Part shown: piece after piece, positions 48,325 through 56,090 of the stretch | How the letters are laid out: each line of letters opens with the position of its first letter | Numbering within the stretch: the stretch's first letter is position 1 | Notes under the pieces: model-generated | Told to the model about the DNA's origin: nothing | What the model saw: only the letters and a program-made list of their open reading frames with translations | Database searches by the model: none | Position numbers and translations under genes: made by a program | NCBI RefSeq assembly: GCF_020023735.2 | Contig: NZ_CP076444.2 | Location: 387,501-451,500, forward strand | DNA from: Mycoavidus sp. HKI | Lineage (GTDB): Bacteria > Pseudomonadota > Gammaproteobacteria > Burkholderiales > Burkholderiaceae | Reading direction: 5' to 3' | Length of the DNA: 64,000 nt

Positions 48325-49671
48325 TTAACTTAAATTGCTTAACAACAAGAGAGCGATGGTAATGGTAAGCGCGCCTCCCAGCCGAGTCGCCATTTGCGCG
48401 AATGGCATAAGCTCTAGGCGATTAGCCGAAGTCAGAATGGCCACATCGCCAATGCCGCCCATGCCACTGTGGCACGCATTGAGAATCGCTCCTTCAATCG
48501 GGTATAGGCCCACCCAGCGGCCTACAAAAAAACCAACCGTAGTGAGGGTCAACACAGTCACAACAATAGTGATGATATTCGCTAAATTAAAAGCCGCTAC
48601 TAAATCACTCCAGGGAGTAATGGTGACTCCAATCGCAAAAAGTAGAGGGTACGTGACGGTCGTCGAGAAAAAGCGGTAAACTGAGCGTGCGCCATCCTCT
48701 AATTTTGGAGAAACCGCATAAGTCAACTTAGCGAGCACTGCCAGAAAGAGCATCGTGACCGGAGCGGGTAAGCCAATCAGTTTATGTGTGAGGATACCTA
48801 AGATATAGAGCGTAATCGCGATCATGCCGGCTGCGGCAATATTTTCGACCGAGGCTAAACTTGTATTGTTTTGTTTTAATAATCCGCCATCATCGGCGGC
48901 ATGCAAACGCCCATTGCCGGTATAACCGGGGCGGCGTTTACCGAGTTGGTTAAGCAAGCCAGCGCAGATAATGGCGGTTAAATTGCCGAGCATCACCGCA
49001 GGTAAAACCTGGGCAAAGAGCTGCTGTTGGGGCAGATTCATAATATCGGCATAACCTAGGGTAAGAGGAATCGCCCCTTCACCGATACCGCCAGCCATGA
49101 TAGGGATGACAATATAAAAGAAAGTACGGTGTGCGTCCAGGCCGAAGGCCATGCCAGTGAGGGTACCTAGGATAGCCGCGGCAACTGAGCCGGCGGCAAG
49201 AGGGATAAAGATTTTAGCGAAACCTTTTACGATGGTTAAGCGGTTCATACTAAGAATACTGCCAACGACTACGGAGGCGATAAATAGGTACAGGATGTTG
49301 GTGGATTGCCAGAAATCGTTGATTGAGCTGACTAACTCGCCGGGCAAGAGTTTGTAGTAAACGAGGCAAGAAGGTAAAAATGTAGTGACAATGACGGGGC
49401 CGCCGATTCGGCGTAGAACAGGAATGCGGGCGCCCAATTCGGCACAAGTAAAGCCGAATACGGTGAGTACCGCGATCATGACCGAAATATCGTTTGGAAT
49501 TTTGTTTAAAGCAAGCAGAACGCTCAGGCAAACAATGATGAGGCAATATACCGGCAGTGGGACAATACCGACGCGCTGTTCCATACAGTGGTGCCAACTG
49601 TCCGACCAGGATTTTTTGCTAGACCGGAGCAATTTTGATGCAGAGACACTAGTTAAGGAAGTATGTTGCAT
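48325..49671 (-). CDS. 2-hydroxycarboxylate transporter family symporter (malate/citrate type)
   Basis: Inner-membrane symporter of 448 residues with about 11 transmembrane helices. Both family re-entrant motifs are present: IMAGGIGEGAIPLTLGYA in the first half and NACHSGMGGIGDVAILTSANRLELMPFAQ in the second. The family (CitS, MaeN, CimH) imports citrate, malate or lactate with sodium or protons, or exchanges them. The exact substrate is not readable. The gene diverges from a LysR regulator across 171 bases that hold a palindromic operator candidate, so substrate-induced control is likely. Confidence 0.92.
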   Translation of the reverse strand: MQHTSLTSVSASKLLRSSKKSWSDSWHHCMEQRVGIVPLPVYCLIIVCLSVLLALNKIPNDISVMIAVLTVFGFTCAELGARIPVLRRIGGPVIVTTFLPSCLVYYKLLPGELVSSINDFWQSTNILYLFIASVVVGSILSMNRLTIVKGFAKIFIPLAAGSVAAAILGTLTGMAFGLDAHRTFFYIVIPIMAGGIGEGAIPLTLGYADIMNLPQQQLFAQVLPAVMLGNLTAIICAGLLNQLGKRRPGYTGNGRLHAADDGGLLKQNNTSLASVENIAAAGMIAITLYILGILTHKLIGLPAPVTMLFLAVLAKLTYAVSPKLEDGARSVYRFFSTTVTYPLLFAIGVTITPWSDLVAAFNLANIITIVVTVLTLTTVGFFVGRWVGLYPIEGAILNACHSGMGGIGDVAILTSANRLELMPFAQMATRLGGALTITIALLLLSNLS

Positions 49672-49762
49672 GTATGCGTCCCCTCGTAGGTGCTGCCTAT
49701 TTTTTTTAACACCCTAATTTAAAAAATTTTAAGTTTTAGTTAACTTCAAGTTTCACACTGTA

Positions 49763-49787
49763 ATTAGATAAATGTTATCAGTCTAAT
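49763..49787. promoter_or_regulatory. LysR-type operator candidate between transporter and regulator genes
   Basis: A 25-base near-palindrome has outer half-sites ATTAGA and TCTAAT and inner ATAA/TTAT around ATG. It contains the T-N11-A LysR-box pattern and sits in the divergent promoter region between the 2-hydroxycarboxylate transporter (minus) and the LysR gene (plus), 55 bases before the latter. It is the natural binding site for this regulator; binding is not shown. Confidence 0.5.
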
Positions 49788-49842
49788 GATTTTTTCTTTA
49801 AGTCTGATTCCATTTTGTTATCAAAATTTCTGAGAAATAAAT

Positions 49843-50787
49843 ATGCGTACTGCCTCACTCACTTTCCAGGCGCTTAGCAAGCAACTCAAATTTCGGCATT
49901 TGATGTTGCTCGATGCCTTGGCGCACACGAAAAATATGCGTTTAGCTGCGGAGCAAATGAATGTGACGCAACCAGCGGCCACTAAAACTTTGCATGATCT
50001 CGAAGAGTTAATGGGGGCTTCGTTATTTGATAGATTGCCGCGCGAGATGCGGCCAACTGAATTGGGCGCATTGGTCATTAGCTATGCCCGGCGTGCGCTT
50101 AATGATCTCGAAAGATTTGTGAATGAAATCAATGTGAGGAAAGAGGGAGGTTACGGCCATCTCGTCATTGGAGCTATCCCTGCTTCATTTGGTAATATTG
50201 TGACCGCTGCCATCAAAGCTATCAAACAACGGCGCCCATTACTAACCATTAAGCTTTTTGAGCAAAGTAGTGATCAATTACTTATTGGGCTTGAGCAGAA
50301 AAAATTCGATTTCATTATTGGGCGTTTCACCGAAAACCGACAGAAAGAGATTTTTAATTTTGAGAGCCTTATTGATGAGACGCTGTGGGTTGTTGTCAAT
50401 GGACAACATCCGCTTCTTAAGAAAAAGAAATTGAGCATAAATGAATTGGGAGATTGGCCATGGATTTTGCAGCCTGCTTCTAGTCCATCTCGTCAGCTGA
50501 TGGAGGAAAGCTTCTCGCAAGCCGGTATGGCTATGCCAGCGAATCTGACTGAAACACCTTCGGCTTTCCCGATGCTGCAACTTTTACAGTCTAGTGAGAT
50601 GGTTACCTTACAGCCGCGCTCAGCGGTGAGTGAATATGTTAAACGCGGAATATTAGGGCGCTTGCCGATCAAATTTGATCGTAAACTGAGCCCTTATGGG
50701 ATAATCACTCACAAAGAAGATATCATGTCTGGCAGCGCACAGGAGTTTATTGTTACGCTGCATGAAATCGTGCGTAAAATGCATTAA
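49843..50787 (+). CDS. LysR family transcriptional regulator
   Basis: Regulator of 314 residues with an N-terminal winged helix (about 15-75: FRHLMLLDALAHTKNMRLAAEQMNVTQPAATKTLHDLEELMGASLFDRLPR, of which the segment MRLAAEQMNVTQPAATKTL is the LysR HTH) and a periplasmic-binding-protein-like sensor domain (about 105-300). It most resembles the GbpR/PecT-type subgroup regulating sugar or carboxylate use. It probably controls the divergently transcribed 2-hydroxycarboxylate transporter and perhaps the downstream sugar-acid genes. The stop is 4 bases from the convergent MFS gene. Confidence 0.92.
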   Translation: MRTASLTFQALSKQLKFRHLMLLDALAHTKNMRLAAEQMNVTQPAATKTLHDLEELMGASLFDRLPREMRPTELGALVISYARRALNDLERFVNEINVRKEGGYGHLVIGAIPASFGNIVTAAIKAIKQRRPLLTIKLFEQSSDQLLIGLEQKKFDFIIGRFTENRQKEIFNFESLIDETLWVVVNGQHPLLKKKKLSINELGDWPWILQPASSPSRQLMEESFSQAGMAMPANLTETPSAFPMLQLLQSSEMVTLQPRSAVSEYVKRGILGRLPIKFDRKLSPYGIITHKEDIMSGSAQEFIVTLHEIVRKMH

Positions 50788-50791
50788 GCAC

Positions 50792-52081
50792 TTAGTTATT
50801 TTTGCTCACAATGGGGCTGATTAACAATAATACGCCAATGACTCCGGCAATGGCTAAGGCCAACAGGCCAGCACGTTGGCTTTCGAGTAGTATTTCAACT
50901 GCTGTTTTGAGATTTGGCGCAAGGAACCCGCCGAGGTTGCCTAGTGCATTAATCAGTGCAATCCCCCCTGCTGAAGGGATACCGCCAAGGTAGCGAGTGG
51001 GCAGGGTCCAGAATAGCGGTTGCACTGCAACAAAACCAGATACTGCAATGCAGGAAGCAATTAATGCCAGGATCAGGTTTGTGCTGAAAATTAAAGTTGT
51101 AATTCCCAGTACCATCATGATTAGCATACCAATAGCGAACTGCTGATGGCAATTAGTACGATCGGCGTATCTTATTGCAAAATACATCACGATGACCGCA
51201 CATAACCAGGGAATTGCGGTTAGCAAACCGACTGCGGTACCAACGTTCGAATCGAGTAAACTGGCAATGTGTGTTGGTAGATAGAAAATAATGCCGTATA
51301 CATTGAGTTGGATAATAGAATAAATGAGCGCCAACCGCAGTACGCGCATATCAGTGAATGCTGAAAATAATGTTTTTGGGCCAGACAAGAGTTTTTGTTG
51401 ATTTTCATGCGCAAGTTTACTTTCAAGCACTTCTTTCTCGGCCTCAGTCAACCATTTTGCCTTGTGCGGTCGATCGACAAGATAAAAAAATGCAATCACG
51501 CCGATTACTACGGCAGCGAATCCTTCAACAAGGAACATCCATTGCCAGTTTTTGAGCCCAAACACATGACCCATGTCTAGTAACATTCCTGATATAGGGC
51601 TGCCAAATAGTAATGCGAGTGGTAATCCGAAATAGTAAATACTGAGTGCCCGCCCACGCTGTTGTGCAGGAAACCAATAGGTTAAATACAGGATCACGCC
51701 AGGAAAAAATCCCGCTTCTGCTACCCCGAGCATGAAGCGTAATGCGTAAAAAGTCATTTCATTCTGGACAAACATCATTGCGGCTGACACAAAACCCCAG
51801 ACCACCATAATGCGGCTTAGCCATAAACGCGCGCCAACGCGATGCAAAATTAAATTACTCGGGATTTCAAAACAGGCGTAGCCGATGAAGAAAATACTTG
51901 CACCAAAGGCAAAAGCAGCGTTACTGATACCAACGTCGGCTTGCAATACATTTTTGACAAATCCAACGTTAGAGCGATCGATGATAGCAATTGCAAACAT
52001 CAGAGCAACAAAAGGAACAAGCCTCATGCGGCTCTTTGCAATGGCGCTGGCTAAATGCTCGCCGTTATTTTTGTGGATCAT
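50792..52081 (-). CDS. MFS transporter, anion:cation symporter (sugar acid) type
   Basis: Major facilitator of 429 residues with 12 transmembrane helices. The loop between TM2 and TM3 reads NLILHRVGARLWLSRIMVVWG and TM4 has LGVAEAGFFPGVILYLTYWFPAQQRGRA, both diagnostic of the ACS family (glucarate, galactonate, phthalate and related transporters). It lies 310 bases downstream of the L-fuconate dehydratase gene on the same strand, so it may import L-fuconate or a related sugar acid. GGGG lies just before the start codon. The sugar assignment is inference. Confidence 0.9.
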   Translation of the reverse strand: MIHKNNGEHLASAIAKSRMRLVPFVALMFAIAIIDRSNVGFVKNVLQADVGISNAAFAFGASIFFIGYACFEIPSNLILHRVGARLWLSRIMVVWGFVSAAMMFVQNEMTFYALRFMLGVAEAGFFPGVILYLTYWFPAQQRGRALSIYYFGLPLALLFGSPISGMLLDMGHVFGLKNWQWMFLVEGFAAVVIGVIAFFYLVDRPHKAKWLTEAEKEVLESKLAHENQQKLLSGPKTLFSAFTDMRVLRLALIYSIIQLNVYGIIFYLPTHIASLLDSNVGTAVGLLTAIPWLCAVIVMYFAIRYADRTNCHQQFAIGMLIMMVLGITTLIFSTNLILALIASCIAVSGFVAVQPLFWTLPTRYLGGIPSAGGIALINALGNLGGFLAPNLKTAVEILLESQRAGLLALAIAGVIGVLLLISPIVSKNN

Positions 52082-52391
52082 TTTTACCCCTTTTACTAAT
52101 TTTCCCGGAGGAAGGGAAGTCTCTATTTTTTACTGCTAATGCTACAGTCGACTGCTTCTAGCAAATCATTAACAATAGTTAATATAGATGATCTTACGTT
52201 TTTTGTTGTATTTTTCTTGGTGAGGGAGTCGTTATGCCGACCCGCTGAGCAACCCAGGCTGTTGCAAAGGGAGTCAGAATATAGGAAGCTGAAGCATGAT
52301 GATCTCCTGATATCAACTTATAAAATAGCTAGCATCAAAACGATTAATTCGGTCTAAATTGGGGTGGGGGTCATCGCCGTGCTTTGTAGAA
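52082..52391. other. 310-bp region without a supported gene
   Basis: Between the MFS gene and the fuconate dehydratase gene no reading frame has a ribosome-binding site or recognisable motif. In catabolic clusters a dehydrogenase or hydrolase gene often stands here; I see no clear remnant of one. Confidence 0.4.
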
Positions 52392-53618
52392 TCACTTCTT
52401 CCATTCCGCCCCTTGCGGAAACTCAAAGCGATTAAGTGACTCTGTATGCATGGTGATGCTATAACCGGGTTTTTCTGGTGGCATATAATGCCCATTCTTG
52501 ATTGCAACCGGCTCGATGAAATGCTCATGCAGGTGGTCTACATACTCTAGCATACGATTTTCGAGCGAGGCAGACACCCCGATGTAGTCAAATATTGAGA
52601 TGTGTTGCACGTATTCACATAGCCCCACGCCACCCGCATGTGGACAGACTGGGACGCCAAATTTCGCAGCCATCAGAAGCACAATAAGTACTTCATTTAA
52701 ACCGCCAAGCCGTGCTGCGTCAACCTGGCAGAAATCGATTGCACCGGCTTGTAACAATTGCTTAAACATTACGCGATTATGTGCATGTTCACCAGTGGCT
52801 ACGCCAATGGGTGCAATGTTAGCGCGAATTCGAGCATGGCCGAGAATGTCATCCGGGCTAGTTGGCTCTTCAATCCACCATGGTTTAAATTCAGCTAAGC
52901 GACGCATATTCATAATAGCTTCATCGACATCCCACACTTGATTTGCATCCATCATGAGCGTACGTTGCCAGCCGATTTCTTCTCGTAACATACGTGCCCG
53001 TTTAATGTCTTCCTCAATGTCACCGCCGACTTTTTGTTTAAAATGTCTCCAGCCTTGTGCTATACCTTCACGTGCAAGATGACGTGTTTTTTCTTCAGAA
53101 TAGCCAAGCCATCCGGCTGATGTTGTATAGGCTGGATAGCCGTTTTCACGCATTTCGCGTTCACGCGCAGCGCGGGTAGGGGCGTGGCGTTGCAGTATTG
53201 CCAACGCCTCGTCAGGTGTTATGGCATCTGTTACGAAGCGGAAGTCTAGACAGCGAATAAGCTCTTCCGGGCTTAGGTCCATTAATAATTTCCATACGGG
53301 TTTGCCTTGTGATTTAGCCCATAGATCCCATACAGCGTTAACCACGGCAGCTGTTGCAAGATGGATTGCGCCTTTTTCGGGCCCGATCCAACGTAGCTGG
53401 CTGTCGCTTGTGGTGATATGCCGCCAGAATTTGCCCATATTCGCTGTGATTTCTTCTAGTGTCAGTCCAACTATGAGCGGAGCGAGGGATTTGACGGCCG
53501 CCACGCAAATCTCATTGCCTCGGCCAATGGTGAACGTTAGCCCATGCCCTTCGAGACCTGCAGGACTATCCGTCTTAAGCACCACATAAGTCGCAGAATA
53601 GTCAGGAGCCTTATTCAT
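52392..53618 (-). CDS. L-fuconate dehydratase (enolase superfamily), start codon of the full form lost
   Basis: Mandelate-racemase-type enolase of 408 residues from the first ATG; homologues have about 35 more residues. All active-site residues are visible: the KxK pair in RHFKQKVGGD, Asp in LMMDANQVWD, Glu in WWIEEPTSPDD, Glu in VATGEHAHN, Asp in CQVDAARLGG and His in VCPHAGGVGL. It should dehydrate L-fuconate to 2-keto-3-deoxy-L-fuconate. The reading frame continues upstream of the ATG with clear family sequence (see next entry), so the native start has been lost. Expression from the internal ATG would lack the first strand of the capping domain and is unlikely to give a normal enzyme. Confidence 0.85.
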   Translation of the reverse strand: MNKAPDYSATYVVLKTDSPAGLEGHGLTFTIGRGNEICVAAVKSLAPLIVGLTLEEITANMGKFWRHITTSDSQLRWIGPEKGAIHLATAAVVNAVWDLWAKSQGKPVWKLLMDLSPEELIRCLDFRFVTDAITPDEALAILQRHAPTRAAREREMRENGYPAYTTSAGWLGYSEEKTRHLAREGIAQGWRHFKQKVGGDIEEDIKRARMLREEIGWQRTLMMDANQVWDVDEAIMNMRRLAEFKPWWIEEPTSPDDILGHARIRANIAPIGVATGEHAHNRVMFKQLLQAGAIDFCQVDAARLGGLNEVLIVLLMAAKFGVPVCPHAGGVGLCEYVQHISIFDYIGVSASLENRMLEYVDHLHEHFIEPVAIKNGHYMPPEKPGYSITMHTESLNRFEFPQGAEWKK

Positions 53619-53693
53619 GGCATCGGAGCCATCAAGCTCACGGGAAGTTGGGAAGCGAATGTCTCGGACGATAAGATTGTTGATGGTCGTATT
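53619..53693 (-). pseudogene. 5' part of the fuconate dehydratase gene, without a start codon
   Basis: Read on the minus strand, the in-frame codons before the first ATG encode TTINNLIVRDIRFPTSRELDGSD, which matches the N-terminus of L-fuconate dehydratases (TTI..L.V.DIRFPTS..LDGSDAMN). The codon expected to be ATG is AAT, and no ATG, GTG or TTG lies between it and the upstream TGA. AAAGGTG is present about 10 bases upstream, as a ribosome-binding site would be. One deleted G (CAATGACGACC to CAATACGACC) would explain the loss. Confidence 0.7.
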
Positions 53694-54045
53694 GATAGCC
53701 GCACCTTTGAATCAGAAAACTAAAAAATTTCGCGCCTTTTGCGCCCAGCTGAAAAAGTACTAAGTGACTTTTCTTTTAAGCTGCTACGATAGCGCGCTGA
53801 GCATACATTGATGGCTTCAAACGTATGGGTGCCATATAAAATATGGTAACACGAGATCCTAATGGTTTTTATTAAAGACTTAACAGAGCGTATAGACATT
53901 GGCCCTGTACGTCATGGCTGCGGTGCTTTTCATGGTGGCTCTGCTCACGCTGATGGTGCCAGCGAAGCTGGTTAATCGCTAACAAACTTAGACCTGAGGA
54001 AAAGGCGGGCGGTACAATGTCTGTTTTATTGGAATTACCGCTGCT
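53694..54045. other. 352-bp gap with an MFS gene remnant; possible uup promoter
   Basis: Besides the short remnant listed separately, no gene is supported. A TACAAT hexamer at 54013-54018 is a possible -10 for uup; the best -35 match (TTAGAC, 53988-53993) is spaced 19 bases, so the promoter is uncertain. Confidence 0.4.
53899..53982 (+). pseudogene. C-terminal remnant of an MFS transporter gene
   Basis: A short frame encodes MALYVMAAVLFMVALLTL (reading TTG as M) followed by MVPAKLVNR and a stop. A final transmembrane helix followed by VPAKLVNR is the usual C-terminus of ACS-family sugar-acid transporters in Burkholderia. The rest of the gene is missing. The direction is opposite to the intact MFS gene at 50792, so this is a second, deleted transporter. 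The piece is short and the call tentative. Confidence 0.45.
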
Positions 54046-55962
54046 ATGTCGCTCTTTTCTATTACCGGTGCGCAACTTGCGTTTGGCCATGTTGCGCTGC
54101 TGGACCGTACAGATTTCTCAATTGAAACTAATGAGCGCGTTGGCCTGATCGGTCGCAATGGGGCCGGTAAATCGTCGTTGCTGAAAATCGTAGCGCAGCT
54201 TATTGTGCCTGATGATGGTGTGAGCGCGCGGCAGCAGGGTCTAGTCACGGCGTATGTGCCGCAAGAACCTGTCTTCGCCGATGGCGAAACGGTGTTTGAG
54301 GCAGTGGCCTCAGGGCTTGCCGCTGGCCGTGCGTTGCTTGACGAATTTAATACTGTGACTGCGCAGTTGGCCGAAACACATGAACCGAGCCAATATGATG
54401 CACTGCTGGTGCAAATGACAAACCTGCAAGCCAAACTGGATGCAGCGGATACATGGCAGTGGTCTGCGCGGGTTGAGACTCTTTTGACTCAGTTGGCGTT
54501 GGATGGCAATGCGCTTGTGCAGACGCTCTCGGGAGGCGGGCAAAAACGCGTCGCGCTGGGTGCGGCGCTGGTGGCGCGCCCTGATTTATTATTGCTTGAT
54601 GAGCCAACGAATCATCTTGATTTTGACGGCATGCGCTGGCTTGAAGAATTACTAATTTCACAACGCGCCAGTGTCTTGTTCATTACCCATGATCGGTCTT
54701 TTCTTGATCGGGTGGCGACCCGCATTGTTGAATTGGATCGCGGCCGCTTACTCTCTTTTCCAGGTAATTTTGGTGCTTATCAGGTCCAAAAAGCACAGCA
54801 GCTAGAAGTTGAGCGCATCGAGAACGCAAAATTCGACAAACTACTTGCGCAGGAAGAGGTTTGGATTCGTAAAGGGGTTGAGGCGCGTCGCACGCGTAGC
54901 GTAAGCCGGATTGGGCGCTTAGTTGAAATGCGCACAGAACGCTCCCAGCGGCGCTCAGTGCAAGGCAATCTCAAACTGAATGCCAGCCAAGCAGAAAAGT
55001 CAGGCAAGTTGGTGGCGGAACTCAATGAAGTGTCAAAGAGCTATGACGCGCGTGTGCTGATTAAAGACTTTTCAGTGACAGTGACGCGCAGCGACAGGAT
55101 TGGTTTAATAGGTCCGAACGGGGCCGGCAAAACAACGCTATTGAAGCTTATCCTTGGTACTGTGCCACCAGATCAAGGCCAGGCGCGTACCGGCACCCAG
55201 TTACATATTGCGTATTTTGATCAGATGAGAGCGCGACTCGATCCTGAGCAAACCCTGCTTGAGACAATTAGCCCAGGCAGTGAGTGGGTCGAGATCAATG
55301 GGAAAAAAAAGCATGTAATGAGTTACCTAGGTGATTTTCTATTTGCGCCTGAGCGCGCGCGCTCACCTGTAAAGTCCCTATCAGGCGGCGAACGTAACCG
55401 GCTGTTGCTGGCACAGCTTTTTGCCCGCCCATCGAATGTGCTCGTATTGGATGAGCCGACTAATGATCTGGACATTCCGGCGCTTGAGTTGCTTGAGGAA
55501 TTACTCGCCGAGTATGATGGCACGGTGTTATTGGTGAGTCACGACCGGACTTTTCTCGACAATGTTGTAACCTCAGTCATTGTGGCTGAAGGGGGCGGCA
55601 AGTGGCGCGAATATGTGGGCAGTTTTACAGATTGGCAGATTCAACATGCGCGCGCAGCGCAAAGTGCACCAGCCGGAGCGACCAAGAATACGGGTACTCC
55701 CGCATCCAAAGACCGTGCGGCAGATCGTCCTATACAGCGTGCGCTTAAACTGTCTTACAAGCAGCAACAAGAGTTGAGTGCCTTGCCTGCTAAGATCGCT
55801 GCGCTTGAAGCCGAACAAAAGGCAATCAATGAACAACTTGTAGAAGGCTCGATTTTTATGCAAGATGCGCAACAAGGCGCGCGACTGGCCGAGCGTCATG
55901 CGGAGATAGAAGATGAATTACTCGCTGCACTCGAACGCTGGCAGGCGTTGGAAGCAAAATAG
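54046..55962 (+). CDS. uup: ABC-F family ATPase Uup
   Basis: Soluble tandem ABC ATPase of 638 residues; E. coli Uup prevents precise excision of transposons and helps ribosome assembly or translation. First cassette: Walker A GLIGRNGAGKSSLL, signature LSGGGQKRVALG, Walker B LLLDEPTNHLDF. Second: Walker A GPNGAGKTTLLKL, signature LSGGERNRLLLAQ, Walker B LVLDEPTNDLDI. Between them is a charged linker (about 250-320) with RRTRSVSRIGRL. The C-terminal coiled coil (about 565-638) distinguishes Uup from EttA. The start has no strong ribosome-binding site. Confidence 0.95.
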   Translation: MSLFSITGAQLAFGHVALLDRTDFSIETNERVGLIGRNGAGKSSLLKIVAQLIVPDDGVSARQQGLVTAYVPQEPVFADGETVFEAVASGLAAGRALLDEFNTVTAQLAETHEPSQYDALLVQMTNLQAKLDAADTWQWSARVETLLTQLALDGNALVQTLSGGGQKRVALGAALVARPDLLLLDEPTNHLDFDGMRWLEELLISQRASVLFITHDRSFLDRVATRIVELDRGRLLSFPGNFGAYQVQKAQQLEVERIENAKFDKLLAQEEVWIRKGVEARRTRSVSRIGRLVEMRTERSQRRSVQGNLKLNASQAEKSGKLVAELNEVSKSYDARVLIKDFSVTVTRSDRIGLIGPNGAGKTTLLKLILGTVPPDQGQARTGTQLHIAYFDQMRARLDPEQTLLETISPGSEWVEINGKKKHVMSYLGDFLFAPERARSPVKSLSGGERNRLLLAQLFARPSNVLVLDEPTNDLDIPALELLEELLAEYDGTVLLVSHDRTFLDNVVTSVIVAEGGGKWREYVGSFTDWQIQHARAAQSAPAGATKNTGTPASKDRAADRPIQRALKLSYKQQQELSALPAKIAALEAEQKAINEQLVEGSIFMQDAQQGARLAERHAEIEDELLAALERWQALEAK

Positions 55963-56090
55963 AAAAGCGAGGATCTCACTTAAACTCTAAGCCAAGTGTT
56001 GTTTAATGAATGACAAACTTTTGCGAATCCAACGATAAAGTTTGCTTAAACATTTGTAAAAAATACGCTACATTTTTATCCTTTTTCCTC

